Below are positions 7,687 to 14,753 of a DNA stretch of 20,620 nucleotides, one piece after another. The notes beneath the pieces are model-generated. The model searched no databases. It was not told the DNA's origin and worked only from the letters and a program-made list of their open reading frames with translations. This stretch comes from an uncultured Eubacterium sp. (GTDB taxonomy: Bacteria > Bacillota > Clostridia > Oscillospirales > Acutalibacteraceae): NCBI GenBank assembly GCA_910577215.1, contig CAJTMQ010000023.1, positions 1 to 20,620 of the forward strand, in the 5' to 3' direction. Both the position numbers and the translations under genes were made by a program. How positions within the stretch are numbered: the first letter of the stretch is position 1; each line of letters starts with the position of its first letter.

Positions 7687-8815
7687 AAAAACCTTCTTTT
7701 CCACCGTTTTTCGGTGGTTCATAGTTTTTATCAAACGCTTTAAGGATTTCTTTTTGCTCATTTGTTAATTCCTTTGGAATATCAACAATGATTCTTACAA
7801 ATTCATCGCCCTTGCCAAAGGAGTTGAGTCTGTCAATACCCTTGCCCTTAAGCTTGAATATTTCACCCGGCTGAGTTCCTGCCGGCATATTGTACTTAAC
7901 ATCACCGTCAAGTGTAGGAACCTGCAGTTCGGCACCGAGTGTTGCCTGAACAAATGAAACGTGCTTGTTGTACCATACATTAAAACCGTCACGTTCAAAA
8001 TATTTATGAGGCGTTATGTTTATAACGATTTTAAGATCTCCTGCGGGACCTCCGTTAAAGCCGCTGTCACCATAGCCTCGCATATTCACGATCTGATTAT
8101 TGTCTATTCCGGCAGGTATATTCACATCTATTTTGTTTTTGCGTCTTACCTTGCCTTTGCCTGCGCATTTCTGGCAGGGCGTTTCAATTATTTTTCCGCT
8201 GCCGTTGCAGGCTGAGCAGGTACGCTGTGTATTCATAACACCGAATGCTGTTCGGCTCTGAACATTAACCACACCTCTGCCGCCGCACTGCTGGCAGGTT
8301 TTAGGAGAAGTGCCCTTCGCAGCACCTGTGCCGCCGCAATCACTGCAGTCCTCAATCCTCGGAACATCAATTGTCTTTTTACAGCCCTTTGCAGCTTCCT
8401 CAAATGTAAGAGAAAGTGAAATCTGAATATCTCGGCCTTTCTGAGGTGCATTCGGATTTCTTCCTCCAAAACCGCCGAAGCCGCTGCCACCGCCGAAAAA
8501 TGATGAAAAAATATCGCCTAAATCAATATCTCCGTCAAAGCCGAAACCGCCGCCGTAGCCGCCCTGACCTGCACCGTAGTTGGGATCAACACCTGCAAAG
8601 CCGAACTGATCATAGCGGGCCTTTTTGTCCGGATCCGAAAGCACCTCATATGCTTCGTTGCATTCCTTGAATTTTTCTTCTGCAACCTTATCATCCGGAT
8701 GTAAATCGGGGTGGTATTTTTTAGCTGTTTTTCTGTATGCTTTTTTTATCTCGTCTGATGAAGCACCCTTCTGAACTCCAAGCACTTCATAATAATCTCG
8801 TTTCTCTTCGGGCAT
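7664..8815 (-). CDS. dnaJ: molecular chaperone DnaJ (Hsp40)
   Basis: Co-chaperone of 383 residues that delivers unfolded clients to DnaK and stimulates its ATPase. The J domain is at 5-70 with the essential HPD at 35-37. A Gly/Phe-rich linker covers about 71-120. The zinc-finger region has four canonical repeats: CSDCGGTG (157-164), CQQCGGRG (174-181), CSACNGSG (200-207) and CQKCAGKG (214-221). The two C-terminal substrate-binding domains follow, with PAGTQPGE present. It is a full-length type I DnaJ. GGAGG five bases before the ATG marks the start. Last gene of the heat-shock operon, separated from dnaK by a 90-base gap containing a large hairpin, and ended by the terminator at 7618. Confidence 0.97.
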   Translation of the reverse strand: MPEEKRDYYEVLGVQKGASSDEIKKAYRKTAKKYHPDLHPDDKVAEEKFKECNEAYEVLSDPDKKARYDQFGFAGVDPNYGAGQGGYGGGFGFDGDIDLGDIFSSFFGGGSGFGGFGGRNPNAPQKGRDIQISLSLTFEEAAKGCKKTIDVPRIEDCSDCGGTGAAKGTSPKTCQQCGGRGVVNVQSRTAFGVMNTQRTCSACNGSGKIIETPCQKCAGKGKVRRKNKIDVNIPAGIDNNQIVNMRGYGDSGFNGGPAGDLKIVINITPHKYFERDGFNVWYNKHVSFVQATLGAELQVPTLDGDVKYNMPAGTQPGEIFKLKGKGIDRLNSFGKGDEFVRIIVDIPKELTNEQKEILKAFDKNYEPPKNGGKEGFFDKFKKK

Positions 8816-8848
8816 AGTTGCCTCCGTTACAGTAAGTTATTTCAAAGT

Positions 8849-8888
8849 ATGGTATCCCGCTTTCTGTATTCTGAAATCGGGATACCAT
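8849..8888 (-). other. dnaK-dnaJ intergenic hairpin
   Basis: Arms ATGGTATCCCG (8849-8859) and CGGGATACCAT (8878-8888) pair perfectly over 11 bases, with an inner TTTC/GAAA helix. No U-tract follows on the minus strand, so it is unlikely to be an efficient terminator. A processing or mRNA-stability element that sets the dnaK:dnaJ ratio is plausible; this is inference. Confidence 0.7.
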
Positions 8889-8905
8889 TTAATTGTGTTT
8901 ATGAA

Positions 8906-10735
8906 TTAGTTGTTGTCTACCTCTGTGTAATCTGCATCGGTGTAGTCAGCACCGCCGTTGTCAGCAGCCTGCTGTGCATTCGGATCAGCACCCTGTGCAG
9001 CCTGAGCTGCCTGATAAAGCTTCTGTGAAACCTCGTAAAATTTAGTCTGTAAATCTTCCTGAGCAGCTTTGATAGCATCAAGATCATCACCCTTGAGTGC
9101 TTCCTTCAATGCTTCTGCTTTTGCTTCAAGAGCACTCTTGTCATCTGCGCTGAATTTGTCACCGCTTTCTGAGATAAGCGTTTCTGTCTGATAAACCATC
9201 TGCTCAGCACCGTTCTTAAGATCAACAGCTTCTCTCTTCTTCTTATCCTCGTCTGCAAACTGCTCAGCTTCTTTAACAGCCTTTTCAATATCTTCCTTGC
9301 TCATATTTGAAGAAGCAGTAATGCTGATGTTCTGCTCCTTGCCTGTGCCTAAATCCTTTGCAGATACATGAACGATACCGTTTGCGTCAATATCAAAGGT
9401 AACTTCAATCTGCGGCACACCGCGGCGTGCAGGAAGAATGCCGTCAAGGTGGAACATACCAAGCGTTTTATTGTCCTTAGCAAATTCTCTTTCACCCTGA
9501 AGAACGTGAACCTCAACTGAGGTCTGGTTATCTGCAGCAGTTGAGAAAATCTGTGATTTCTTTGTAGGAATAGTTGTGTTTCTTTCAATGATAACAGTGT
9601 TTACACCGCCCATTGTTTCAATACCGAGTGAAAGAGGTGTAACGTCAAGAAGAAGGAGCCCTTTAACATCTCCGCCGAGAACACCGCCCTGAAGAGCAGC
9701 GCCCATAGCAACACATTCATCAGGGTTAATGCCCTTAAATGGTTCTTTGCCGCTGAATTTCTGAATTGCTTCCTGCACAGCAGGGATACGTGTTGAACCA
9801 CCTACAAGCAGAACCTTGTCAATTTCGTTCATTGAAAGGCCGCTGTCCTTCATAGCCTGACGTACAGGACCCATTGTAGCTTCAACAAGGTCTGCTGTCA
9901 TCTGATTGAACTGAGCTCTTGAAAGGCTTAATTCAAGGTGCTTAGGACCGGTAGCATCTGCGGTAATGAAAGGAAGTGAAATCTGTGCTGTTGTCATACC
10001 TGAAAGGTCAATTTTAGCTTTTTCGGCAGCTTCCTTAACACGCTGCATTGCCATTTTATCTGCTGAAAGGTCTATGCCGTCTGTTTTCTTGAATTCGGAA
10101 ACAATCCAGTCCATAACCTTTTTGTCAAAATCGTCACCGCCGAGTCTGTTGTTACCTGCTGTTGCAAGAACCTCCTGAACACCGTCGCCCATTTCAATGA
10201 TAGATACATCAAAGGTGCCGCCGCCAAGGTCATAAACCATAACCTTCTGGTCATCTTCCTTGTCAATACCGAAAGCGAGAGCAGCGGCAGTAGGCTCATT
10301 GATGATCCTCTTAACCTCAAGACCTGCAATTTTGCCGGCATCCTTTGTTGCCTGACGCTGTGCATCCGTGAAATAAGCAGGAACAGTAATAACAGCTTCT
10401 GTTACTGTGTCACCGAGATAGCTTTCTGCATCAGCCTTGAGTTTCTGAAGAATGATAGCTGAAATTTCCTGCGGTGTGTATGCTTTGCCGTCAATATCAA
10501 CCTTGTAGTCAGAACCCATATGTCTTTTGATTGAGCTGATTGTTTTATCAGGATTTGTGATTGCCTGACGCTTTGCAACGTTGCCGACCATTCTTTCGCC
10601 GTCCTTGCTGAAAGCAACAACAGACGGTGTTGTTCTTGCACCCTCTGCATTTGCGATTACAACAGGCTCACCGCCTTCAATAACGCTTACACAGCTGTTT
10701 GTTGTACCTAAATCAATTCCGATAATTTTTGCCAT
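8906..10735 (-). CDS. dnaK: molecular chaperone DnaK (Hsp70)
   Basis: ATP-dependent chaperone of 609 residues. The nucleotide-binding domain shows phosphate-1 loop GIDLGTTNS (6-14), NEPTAAALAFG (146-156), the DLGGGTFDVS motif (169-178) and LVGGSTRIP near 312. The linker DVTPLSLGIET and a full substrate-binding domain follow, then the helical lid and a Gly/Asp/Tyr-rich tail ending DADYTEVDNN. After residue 75 it lacks the roughly 24-residue insertion that Gram-negative Hsp70s carry, matching a Gram-positive origin. GGAGG lies ten bases before the ATG. It is 21 bases downstream of grpE and under HrcA/CIRCE control through the operon promoter. Confidence 0.98.
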   Translation of the reverse strand: MAKIIGIDLGTTNSCVSVIEGGEPVVIANAEGARTTPSVVAFSKDGERMVGNVAKRQAITNPDKTISSIKRHMGSDYKVDIDGKAYTPQEISAIILQKLKADAESYLGDTVTEAVITVPAYFTDAQRQATKDAGKIAGLEVKRIINEPTAAALAFGIDKEDDQKVMVYDLGGGTFDVSIIEMGDGVQEVLATAGNNRLGGDDFDKKVMDWIVSEFKKTDGIDLSADKMAMQRVKEAAEKAKIDLSGMTTAQISLPFITADATGPKHLELSLSRAQFNQMTADLVEATMGPVRQAMKDSGLSMNEIDKVLLVGGSTRIPAVQEAIQKFSGKEPFKGINPDECVAMGAALQGGVLGGDVKGLLLLDVTPLSLGIETMGGVNTVIIERNTTIPTKKSQIFSTAADNQTSVEVHVLQGEREFAKDNKTLGMFHLDGILPARRGVPQIEVTFDIDANGIVHVSAKDLGTGKEQNISITASSNMSKEDIEKAVKEAEQFADEDKKKREAVDLKNGAEQMVYQTETLISESGDKFSADDKSALEAKAEALKEALKGDDLDAIKAAQEDLQTKFYEVSQKLYQAAQAAQGADPNAQQAADNGGADYTDADYTEVDNN

Positions 10736-10756
10736 AATATTTTTCCTCCGTTATAT

Positions 10757-11275
10757 TTAATTTGCTGATTTGACCATAGCCGGTCTTATTATTTTATCAT
10801 TTATTTTGTAGCCCTTCTGGAATACATCAACGATTTCTCCGTTTTTATAATTTTCATCTTCAATATGCATAACCGCATTGTGAAGATTCGGGTCAAAGTC
10901 ATCTCCGGGTGCTCCGAAAATATCAACCCCAAGCTTGTTAAGTGTGTTCACAAGACTTTCGAAAGTCATTTCAACACCTTTTTTGAGCCCTTCAAAGTCA
11001 TTTTGCTCACTTGCAATTGCTCTTTCAAGATTGTCAATTACGGGCAAAAGCTCCCTGATGGTTTCAGATTTGGCAAAGGTGAAGTTATCCTGCTTTTCCT
11101 TTTCGCTTCTTTTGCGGAAATTTGCATATTCAGCGGTGATGCGAAGCAGCTGATCCTTAATCTCTGCAAGCTCGTTTTCACAGGAACTCTCTTTTTCTGC
11201 TTCAGAGGTTTCTTCTGTCTTTGCTTCTTCAATCTCAGCCTCTTCTGAAATTTTTTCTTTTTCTTTTTTACTCAA
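10757..11275 (-). CDS. grpE: nucleotide exchange factor GrpE
   Basis: Protein of 172 residues that releases ADP from DnaK. The N-terminal 35 residues are Lys/Glu-rich and disordered, a long coiled-coil helix covers about 30-90 (with the family's ITAEYANFRKRSEKEK), and the C-terminal beta domain carries the GVEM, FDPNLHNAVM and VFQKGYKINDKIIRPAMVKV-like signature (the last as PAMVKSAN at the end). The start is a TTG at 11275, since no suitable ATG exists in frame; a purine-rich AGGGGGG lies eight bases before it. It follows the hrcA stop by 16 bases and precedes dnaK by 21, so the genes are tightly co-transcribed. Confidence 0.96.
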   Translation of the reverse strand: MSKKEKEKISEEAEIEEAKTEETSEAEKESSCENELAEIKDQLLRITAEYANFRKRSEKEKQDNFTFAKSETIRELLPVIDNLERAIASEQNDFEGLKKGVEMTFESLVNTLNKLGVDIFGAPGDDFDPNLHNAVMHIEDENYKNGEIVDVFQKGYKINDKIIRPAMVKSAN

Positions 11276-11291
11276 ATGTTACGCCCCCCTT

Positions 11292-12305
11292 TTAGAGAAA
11301 TTCTCTTACTGTTTTCATTATATATTCAACTCTTGGAAGAATGACCGAATAATCGATTCTTGTAGAGCCTATAATGCCTAATATTGCGGTTTGGCTGTTG
11401 TTATAATTGAATTTAGCCAGCATGGTTGTTGTATTTTTTAATTCCGGGTGATAATTTTCGTTTCCTATCAAAAGTTCTGTTTCTTTTCCGTATTTAGAAT
11501 ATCTTTCCATAAGTGCTTTAAGCTGATTTTTATCTGTCAGGAAAGAAAGGAGTCTGTAAACGCTGTTGCCGAATTCCTCGTGGGAAAGAAGATTTGTTTC
11601 TCCGTCCATAAAAATTGTACTTTCCGATGCCTCGCTGCATAATGAACAAAGACTTGTTAAAACGGGAAGCATGTCAAAGGCTCTTTCGCTGAGTACGGGA
11701 ACAGTGCTCTGAATAAGACCTAAGTTCACATCCGAAAGCGGTGTGCCGATAAAGAATTCTGCCATAATATAATAGAAAAGAGCATTAAAGTCATTATCAA
11801 CAGGGCATTCAATTCTGCATACAGATGACTTGATTTTTCCGCCTACAGTAAGCATAACAAGCATTGCTTTGCCGTTTCCTGCAGGAATTAAATCAACGCC
11901 TTGAACACTGTCAAGCACATCCTTAACTGTATTGCTGAATGCTGCACAATTTGTAAGCTCTGAAAGAAGAACGGTTGCATCGTGCAAAAGTCTTTCGGGA
12001 TCACCGGCATTAACGGATAATCTGCCGATTATAAAATCTTTTTCATAATCAGTGAGAATTTTTGGATTTAAAAGATTGTTTACATAATAGCGGTATGAAG
12101 CCTTACTGGGAATTCTGCCTCCGCTTGTATGCATCTGTTCTAAAAATCCAAGCTCCGAAAGGTATGCCATTTCATTTCTTATTGTGGCACTCGAAATCCG
12201 GTAAGGAAGAAGGTTTGCAAGGGTTTTTGAGCCTATAGGCTCGCCTGTTTTGATATAACTGTCAATAATCAGACTGAGTATTGCAGCACGCCTTTCACCA
12301 AGCAT
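11292..12305 (-). CDS. hrcA: heat-inducible transcription repressor HrcA
   Basis: Repressor of 337 residues that binds CIRCE and shuts off class I heat-shock genes; its folding depends on GroEL. The N-terminal winged helix shows ERRAAILSLIIDSYIKTGEP (4-23), IGSKTLANLLPYRISSATIRNEM and LGFLEQMHTSGGRIPS. A GAF-like domain follows and the protein ends with the conserved GIIGSTRIDYSVILPRVEY stretch. In-frame GTGs at 12317 and 12314 give a slightly longer product. ATG 12305, preceded by AAAGGTGG at eight bases, gives the usual N-terminus and is preferred. First gene of the operon, autoregulated through the CIRCE in its leader. Confidence 0.97.
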   Translation of the reverse strand: MLGERRAAILSLIIDSYIKTGEPIGSKTLANLLPYRISSATIRNEMAYLSELGFLEQMHTSGGRIPSKASYRYYVNNLLNPKILTDYEKDFIIGRLSVNAGDPERLLHDATVLLSELTNCAAFSNTVKDVLDSVQGVDLIPAGNGKAMLVMLTVGGKIKSSVCRIECPVDNDFNALFYYIMAEFFIGTPLSDVNLGLIQSTVPVLSERAFDMLPVLTSLCSLCSEASESTIFMDGETNLLSHEEFGNSVYRLLSFLTDKNQLKALMERYSKYGKETELLIGNENYHPELKNTTTMLAKFNYNNSQTAILGIIGSTRIDYSVILPRVEYIMKTVREFL

Positions 12306-12326
12306 CCTTTCCACCACCTTTACGCA

Positions 12327-12353
12327 TTAGCACTCTTAATGTTCGAGTGCTAA
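12327..12353 (-). promoter_or_regulatory. CIRCE operator (HrcA binding site), perfect
   Basis: TTAGCACTC, nine bases, GAGTGCTAA: both arms match the CIRCE consensus exactly (12327-12335 and 12345-12353). It lies immediately downstream of the predicted -10 and 21 bases before the hrcA start, so HrcA binding would block initiation, and it would also fold as a hairpin at the 5' end of the mRNA. Confidence 0.98.
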
Positions 12354-12361
12354 CTCTTGTA

Positions 12362-12393
12362 ATTATATTATATCCAATAAATGGTTTTGTCAA
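12362..12393 (-). promoter_or_regulatory. promoter of the hrcA-grpE-dnaK-dnaJ operon
   Basis: On the minus strand TTGACA (12393-12388) is followed after 15 bases by TATAAT (12372-12367); a second overlapping TATAAT (12367-12362) lies at 20 bases and TAATAT at 17. The promoter is a vegetative sigma-A type, in line with HrcA-type negative control rather than a heat-shock sigma factor. Confidence 0.8.
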
Positions 12394-12421
12394 CACTTTT
12401 TTTGAAAATAATTTGTGAACA

Positions 12422-12448
12422 TTAGCACTTTTTGCTTTTGAGTGCAAA
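12422..12448 (-). promoter_or_regulatory. second, imperfect CIRCE-like element
   Basis: TTAGCACTT, nine bases, GAGTGCAAA: each arm has one mismatch to consensus (16 of 18 positions) and the spacing of nine is exact. It lies about 29 bases upstream of the operon's -35, so it would be a distal HrcA site. Its right arm merges into the U-tract of the CHAP gene's terminator. Confidence 0.75.
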
Positions 12449-12472
12449 AAAGGAGAAGCATTGCTTCTCCTT
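12445..12472 (-). terminator. intrinsic terminator of the CHAP protein gene
   Basis: Arms AAGGAGAAGCA (12450-12460) and its complement (12462-12472) pair over 11 bases, followed on the minus strand by TTTTTTGC. It isolates the heat-shock promoter from read-through from the CHAP gene. Confidence 0.88.
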
Positions 12473-12495
12473 ACTGTTAACATATATTATTTACT

Positions 12496-13158
12496 TTATA
12501 ATATGGCATTTGTAAGCATATAGCTGTTCATTAATAGATTTGGTTCATTATAGGTTAAATCAATATTTGAAAACGGATTTTCACTCTTTTCTTTGTTTAT
12601 ATCAAATGCAGGTTTTTCAAGTTTGTAAACATATACAGGCTCTTCTTCAATCTCCAGTACTGAATCCGATGCGTAAATATAGCCATAAAATTTCTGACCG
12701 AAACGGGACGTTCCGCTTGTGAAGGTGCAGGTATCAAAGTAATTTCCGCCCCAGTGTGATTGTGATGCAGTAACGGTGTTTCCGTCAATGGCTTCAACAA
12801 CAGCAACGTGGTTACTCCAACAGGCAATTGCACCGATTTTAGGCTCCTGCCCGTATTCATAGTATCCGTTTCTTGTGTTGGTACTCCACCAGCTGCCGGC
12901 ATTACCGCCGCTTATAAGCGGTGCTGAGCCGGTGATTTCATATATTCGTCCGTAGGCATAAGCTGTGCAGTTCGGCATGCCGTATCCTGTTTTAGCGAAT
13001 ATATTCAAAGATCTGTTATAATAAGAATTGCTTCTGCTTGGAGCGGACAATCTTGGTTGAAATGAGCTGTCGTTTGCTAATACTGAGGTTGGGAATGCCG
13101 CTGTAAGTATTATTAATGTTAATAATACAAGTATTATTGATTTGATTGATTTTTTCAT
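12496..13158 (-). CDS. secreted CHAP-domain cell-wall hydrolase
   Basis: Exported protein of 220 residues. Residues 1-28 are a typical signal peptide (KK...K, hydrophobic core, cleavage likely after VLA). The CHAP (NlpC/P60-type cysteine amidase/endopeptidase) domain covers about 50-165. The catalytic cysteine is C64 in MPNCTAYAYGR, followed by a Trp-rich GGNAGSWW stretch, KIGAIACW, and the catalytic histidine H117 in NHVAVVEAI, with SQSHWGG near 134. The tail (170-220) has no recognised domain and there is no wall-binding repeat. Such enzymes cut peptide cross-links or the amide bond in peptidoglycan. GAGGAGG lies five bases before the ATG. Its upstream region holds two WalR-type direct repeats, fitting a cell-wall-homeostasis regulon. 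Confidence 0.9.
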   Translation of the reverse strand: MKKSIKSIILVLLTLIILTAAFPTSVLANDSSFQPRLSAPSRSNSYYNRSLNIFAKTGYGMPNCTAYAYGRIYEITGSAPLISGGNAGSWWSTNTRNGYYEYGQEPKIGAIACWSNHVAVVEAIDGNTVTASQSHWGGNYFDTCTFTSGTSRFGQKFYGYIYASDSVLEIEEEPVYVYKLEKPAFDINKEKSENPFSNIDLTYNEPNLLMNSYMLTNAIL

Positions 13159-13215
13159 TTTACTCCTCCTCAGGTTGATCGGCAGAACTGCCTATCCCTT
13201 TAGGACGGTTAAGAT

Positions 13216-13232
13216 TGTAACATATTTGTAAT
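13216..13232 (+). promoter_or_regulatory. WalR (YycF)-type direct repeat, box 1
   Basis: TGTAAC-N5-TGTAAT matches the published WalR consensus TGTWAH-N5-TGTWAH at every position. It lies about 60 bases upstream of the CHAP gene start and overlaps a possible -10 (TACAAT on the minus strand). Confidence 0.6.
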
Positions 13233-13265
13233 ATTTTAATCTATGTGAAATGTAACTAAGCATTT

Positions 13266-13282
13266 TGTAACAAATTTGTAAT
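13266..13282 (+). promoter_or_regulatory. WalR (YycF)-type direct repeat, box 2
   Basis: A second TGTAAC-N5-TGTAAT, identical in both half-sites to box 1 and 50 bases further from the CHAP gene, about 30 bases upstream of a possible -10 (TAAAAT on the minus strand). This is a position suited to activation. Confidence 0.6.
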
Positions 13283-13484
13283 AAGTGGACATTGTAAACA
13301 AAATTCATTAAAAAACTTGACAAAAAAACTTACAAATATTGAAATTTGTAAGGGTATTATTCCCTGAATTTAATAAAATTATTACTTTTTCTTTATTTTT
13401 TAAGTACTTATTTGTAAAACAGTTACAAATAATAGATGTAAAACAGGAAATACTTTTAATGATATGAAAGAAAGGAATGATAAT

Positions 13485-13643
13485 ATGCCTGATTTATTTA
13501 ATTTAACTCCGGAAATGAATAGCTATTTTAATTCATTGCCGAAAAATCTGCAGGAAACAATAATTCAAAGCGGTGCAAAAATCAACAGCCTGACTGATTT
13601 AAAGGAAGTTGCAAAGGAGTTTTCAGGAAATGAAACAACCTGA
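13485..13643 (+). CDS. small protein, 52 residues, function unknown
   Basis: Reads MPDLFNLTPEM, then a helical segment with NSLPKNLQETIIQSG (about 16-30) and a second helix SLTDLKEVAKEF (35-46). This two-helix pattern with LP..(V/L)QE.I.QSG recurs in short clostridial proteins I remember only as hypothetical. No signal peptide or membrane helix. The ATG at 13485 has AAAGGA eight bases upstream; an in-frame ATG at 13464 lacks one. The gene is shorter than the usual 60-codon cut-off and is easily missed. Its end overlaps the start of the next small gene by 14 bases, so the two are probably translated together. Confidence 0.7.
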   Translation: MPDLFNLTPEMNSYFNSLPKNLQETIIQSGAKINSLTDLKEVAKEFSGNETT

Positions 13644-13842
13644 AAAGGACAGAGCAGTTTCTTCACCGAATGGCAGCTACAAGAAGAAATATCATTTGAA
13701 ATCCTCCCTGACAAACAGGTATTGTGCAAGTGTAAGCAATCCCACTGTTCAGCCTGATGAACGCACGGAAATGGGTGTGCCGATTCCAAGCACTGAAAAT
13801 GTTGAGTATTCTAAAGAGTATCAGGAAGAAAATCAAAGATAG
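13630..13842 (+). CDS. small protein, 70 residues, tail resembling DUF3787
   Basis: Soluble, charged protein. The end, MGVPIPSTENVEYSKEYQEEN, resembles the C-terminal pattern of DUF3787 proteins (small clostridial proteins, some reported on spores) with V-x-IPS-x-x-x-V-x-x-(A/S)KE-(W/Y)-x-x-x-N. The rest shows no clear match, so the assignment is tentative. ATG 13630 lies inside the end of the upstream 52-residue gene and has AAGGAG ten bases before it. A longer in-frame start at 13609 lacks a good ribosome binding site. A strong bidirectional terminator begins eight bases past the stop, which supports a real transcript on the plus strand. Confidence 0.6.
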   Translation: MKQPEKDRAVSSPNGSYKKKYHLKSSLTNRYCASVSNPTVQPDERTEMGVPIPSTENVEYSKEYQEENQR

Positions 13843-13878
13843 CACAAAAAAACCGCTGCATTGCAGCGGTTTGAAATT
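13843..13878. terminator. bidirectional intrinsic terminator
   Basis: An 11-pair stem (AAACCGCTGCA 13850-13860 with its complement 13862-13872) is flanked by A7 on the left and TTTGAAATTTTT on the right. The minus strand has a run of seven or more U after the stem, ending the ABC permease gene; the plus strand side ends the small-protein operon. Confidence 0.9.
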
Positions 13879-13879
13879 T

Positions 13880-14719
13880 TTATAAGTGGAAAACAAGATC
13901 ATCACTTTTTTTATTGAATATGAATATTCCTATTAAAAGAACACCGAGTGCCCATGCAAGAGCATATAAAAGCATTTGCCATTGCATTGGTTCACCGTAC
14001 AAAACACATTGTCGGAACAACTCAATCATTGAATAAAGCGGGTTTATTTGAATTATAGCCCTTGTCCAATCTGATTTTATTGAGTTGATATGATATATGG
14101 CAGGAACCATATAAAACAAAAGCGTGCAGAAAACATCCCAGATGTACTGGATATCTCTGAAATAAACCTGGAGTATTGACAGTATCAGGCCTACACCCAC
14201 AACAAACATAAGCAATATAGCCATAGGTATAAAGAAAAGCAGTACATAAGGGGTAAGTGTCAATTCTCCTCCGTCGGACATGCCTGTGAGTTTGAAAAAT
14301 ATCCATACACATATATAACATAAAATTGATATAGAAAATGTAACGAAATTTGATAAAATACCTGATAACGGGTACATATATTTAGGAACATATACCTTTT
14401 TTATTATGGCGGCATTTGATCTGAAAGAATTAAGTGCCATTTTGCTTGAAGATGTGAAAAATTCAAACAGCAGTCTGCCCGAAAAAAGATAAACGGGGTA
14501 ACAAACAATATATTCTCTTTCTGCACCGAATATATTTCCGAATACAACAGACAGTACAGCCATTGTTAAGAGCGGCTGCAAAAAGCTCCAGAAAATGCCA
14601 AGCCAGGAATCTCTGTATTTTAATTTAATGTTTTTTCGTGTCAGTTCATACAGAAGGCTTTTATATTTATCAAACATCTCAAGAAAATGTGATGCCTCTT
14701 TTTTTTTCTTTTTTTTCAT
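13880..14719 (-). CDS. ABC-2 type polysaccharide/teichoic-acid export permease (Wzm/TagG-like)
   Basis: Integral membrane protein of 279 residues of the ABC-2 permease class that moves lipid-linked polysaccharide or teichoic acid across the membrane. After a Lys-rich start the sequence shows the family's amphipathic helix LLYELTRKNIKLKYRDSWLG, then SFLQPLLTM leading to helix 1. About six membrane helices follow, including the conserved VPKYMYPLSG loop, YFRDIQYIW, and a C-terminal NPLYSMIELFRQ..L segment before the last helix. ATG 14719 has GAGG seven bases upstream; an in-frame TTG at 14731 is unlikely. The gene has its own promoter and terminator and, unusually, no ATPase (Wzt/TagH) gene beside it within the window, though export needs one. 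Confidence 0.9.
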   Translation of the reverse strand: MKKKKKKEASHFLEMFDKYKSLLYELTRKNIKLKYRDSWLGIFWSFLQPLLTMAVLSVVFGNIFGAEREYIVCYPVYLFSGRLLFEFFTSSSKMALNSFRSNAAIIKKVYVPKYMYPLSGILSNFVTFSISILCYICVWIFFKLTGMSDGGELTLTPYVLLFFIPMAILLMFVVGVGLILSILQVYFRDIQYIWDVFCTLLFYMVPAIYHINSIKSDWTRAIIQINPLYSMIELFRQCVLYGEPMQWQMLLYALAWALGVLLIGIFIFNKKSDDLVFHL

Positions 14720-14753
14720 ATAAAACCTCAAAATACATCAAAAAATCTTACTA

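Larger units (their letters stand above)
13159..13484. promoter_or_regulatory. 326-base AT-rich divergent intergenic region rich in TTGTAA/TTACAA motifs
   Basis: No gene is seen. The left end is the leader of the CHAP gene, with a GGCA/TGCC hairpin (about 13180-13191) close to its ribosome binding site. Next come two TGTWAH-N5-TGTWAH direct repeats (13216-13232 and 13266-13282) and single TGTAAC/TGTAAA copies (13251, 13293, 13413, 13438). Two inverted repeats occur: CTTACAAAT/ATTTGTAAG (13329-13352) and TTTGTAA/TTACAAA (13411-13429). A plus-strand promoter candidate is TTGACA (13317-13322) with TGAAAT 17 bases later. For the CHAP gene, TAAAAT or TACAAT on the minus strand (near 13234-13239 and 13214-13219) are possible -10 boxes without a good -35. 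Confidence 0.6.

Noticed and set aside
10072..10365. Open frames opposite or offset to dnaK, dnaJ and other conserved genes
   Set aside because: They are frame shadows of strongly conserved proteins with no start signals or family resemblance.
13159..13215. CHAP gene leader as a c-di-AMP (ydaO) riboswitch
   Set aside because: ydaO elements often precede wall hydrolases, but the candidate leader is only about 50-60 bases with two small hairpins and lacks the ydaO conserved core.
13663..13905. Minus-strand reading frame of 80 codons opposite the small-protein genes
   Set aside because: It runs across the bidirectional terminator and into the permease gene, has no ribosome binding site and a composition typical of an antisense shadow.
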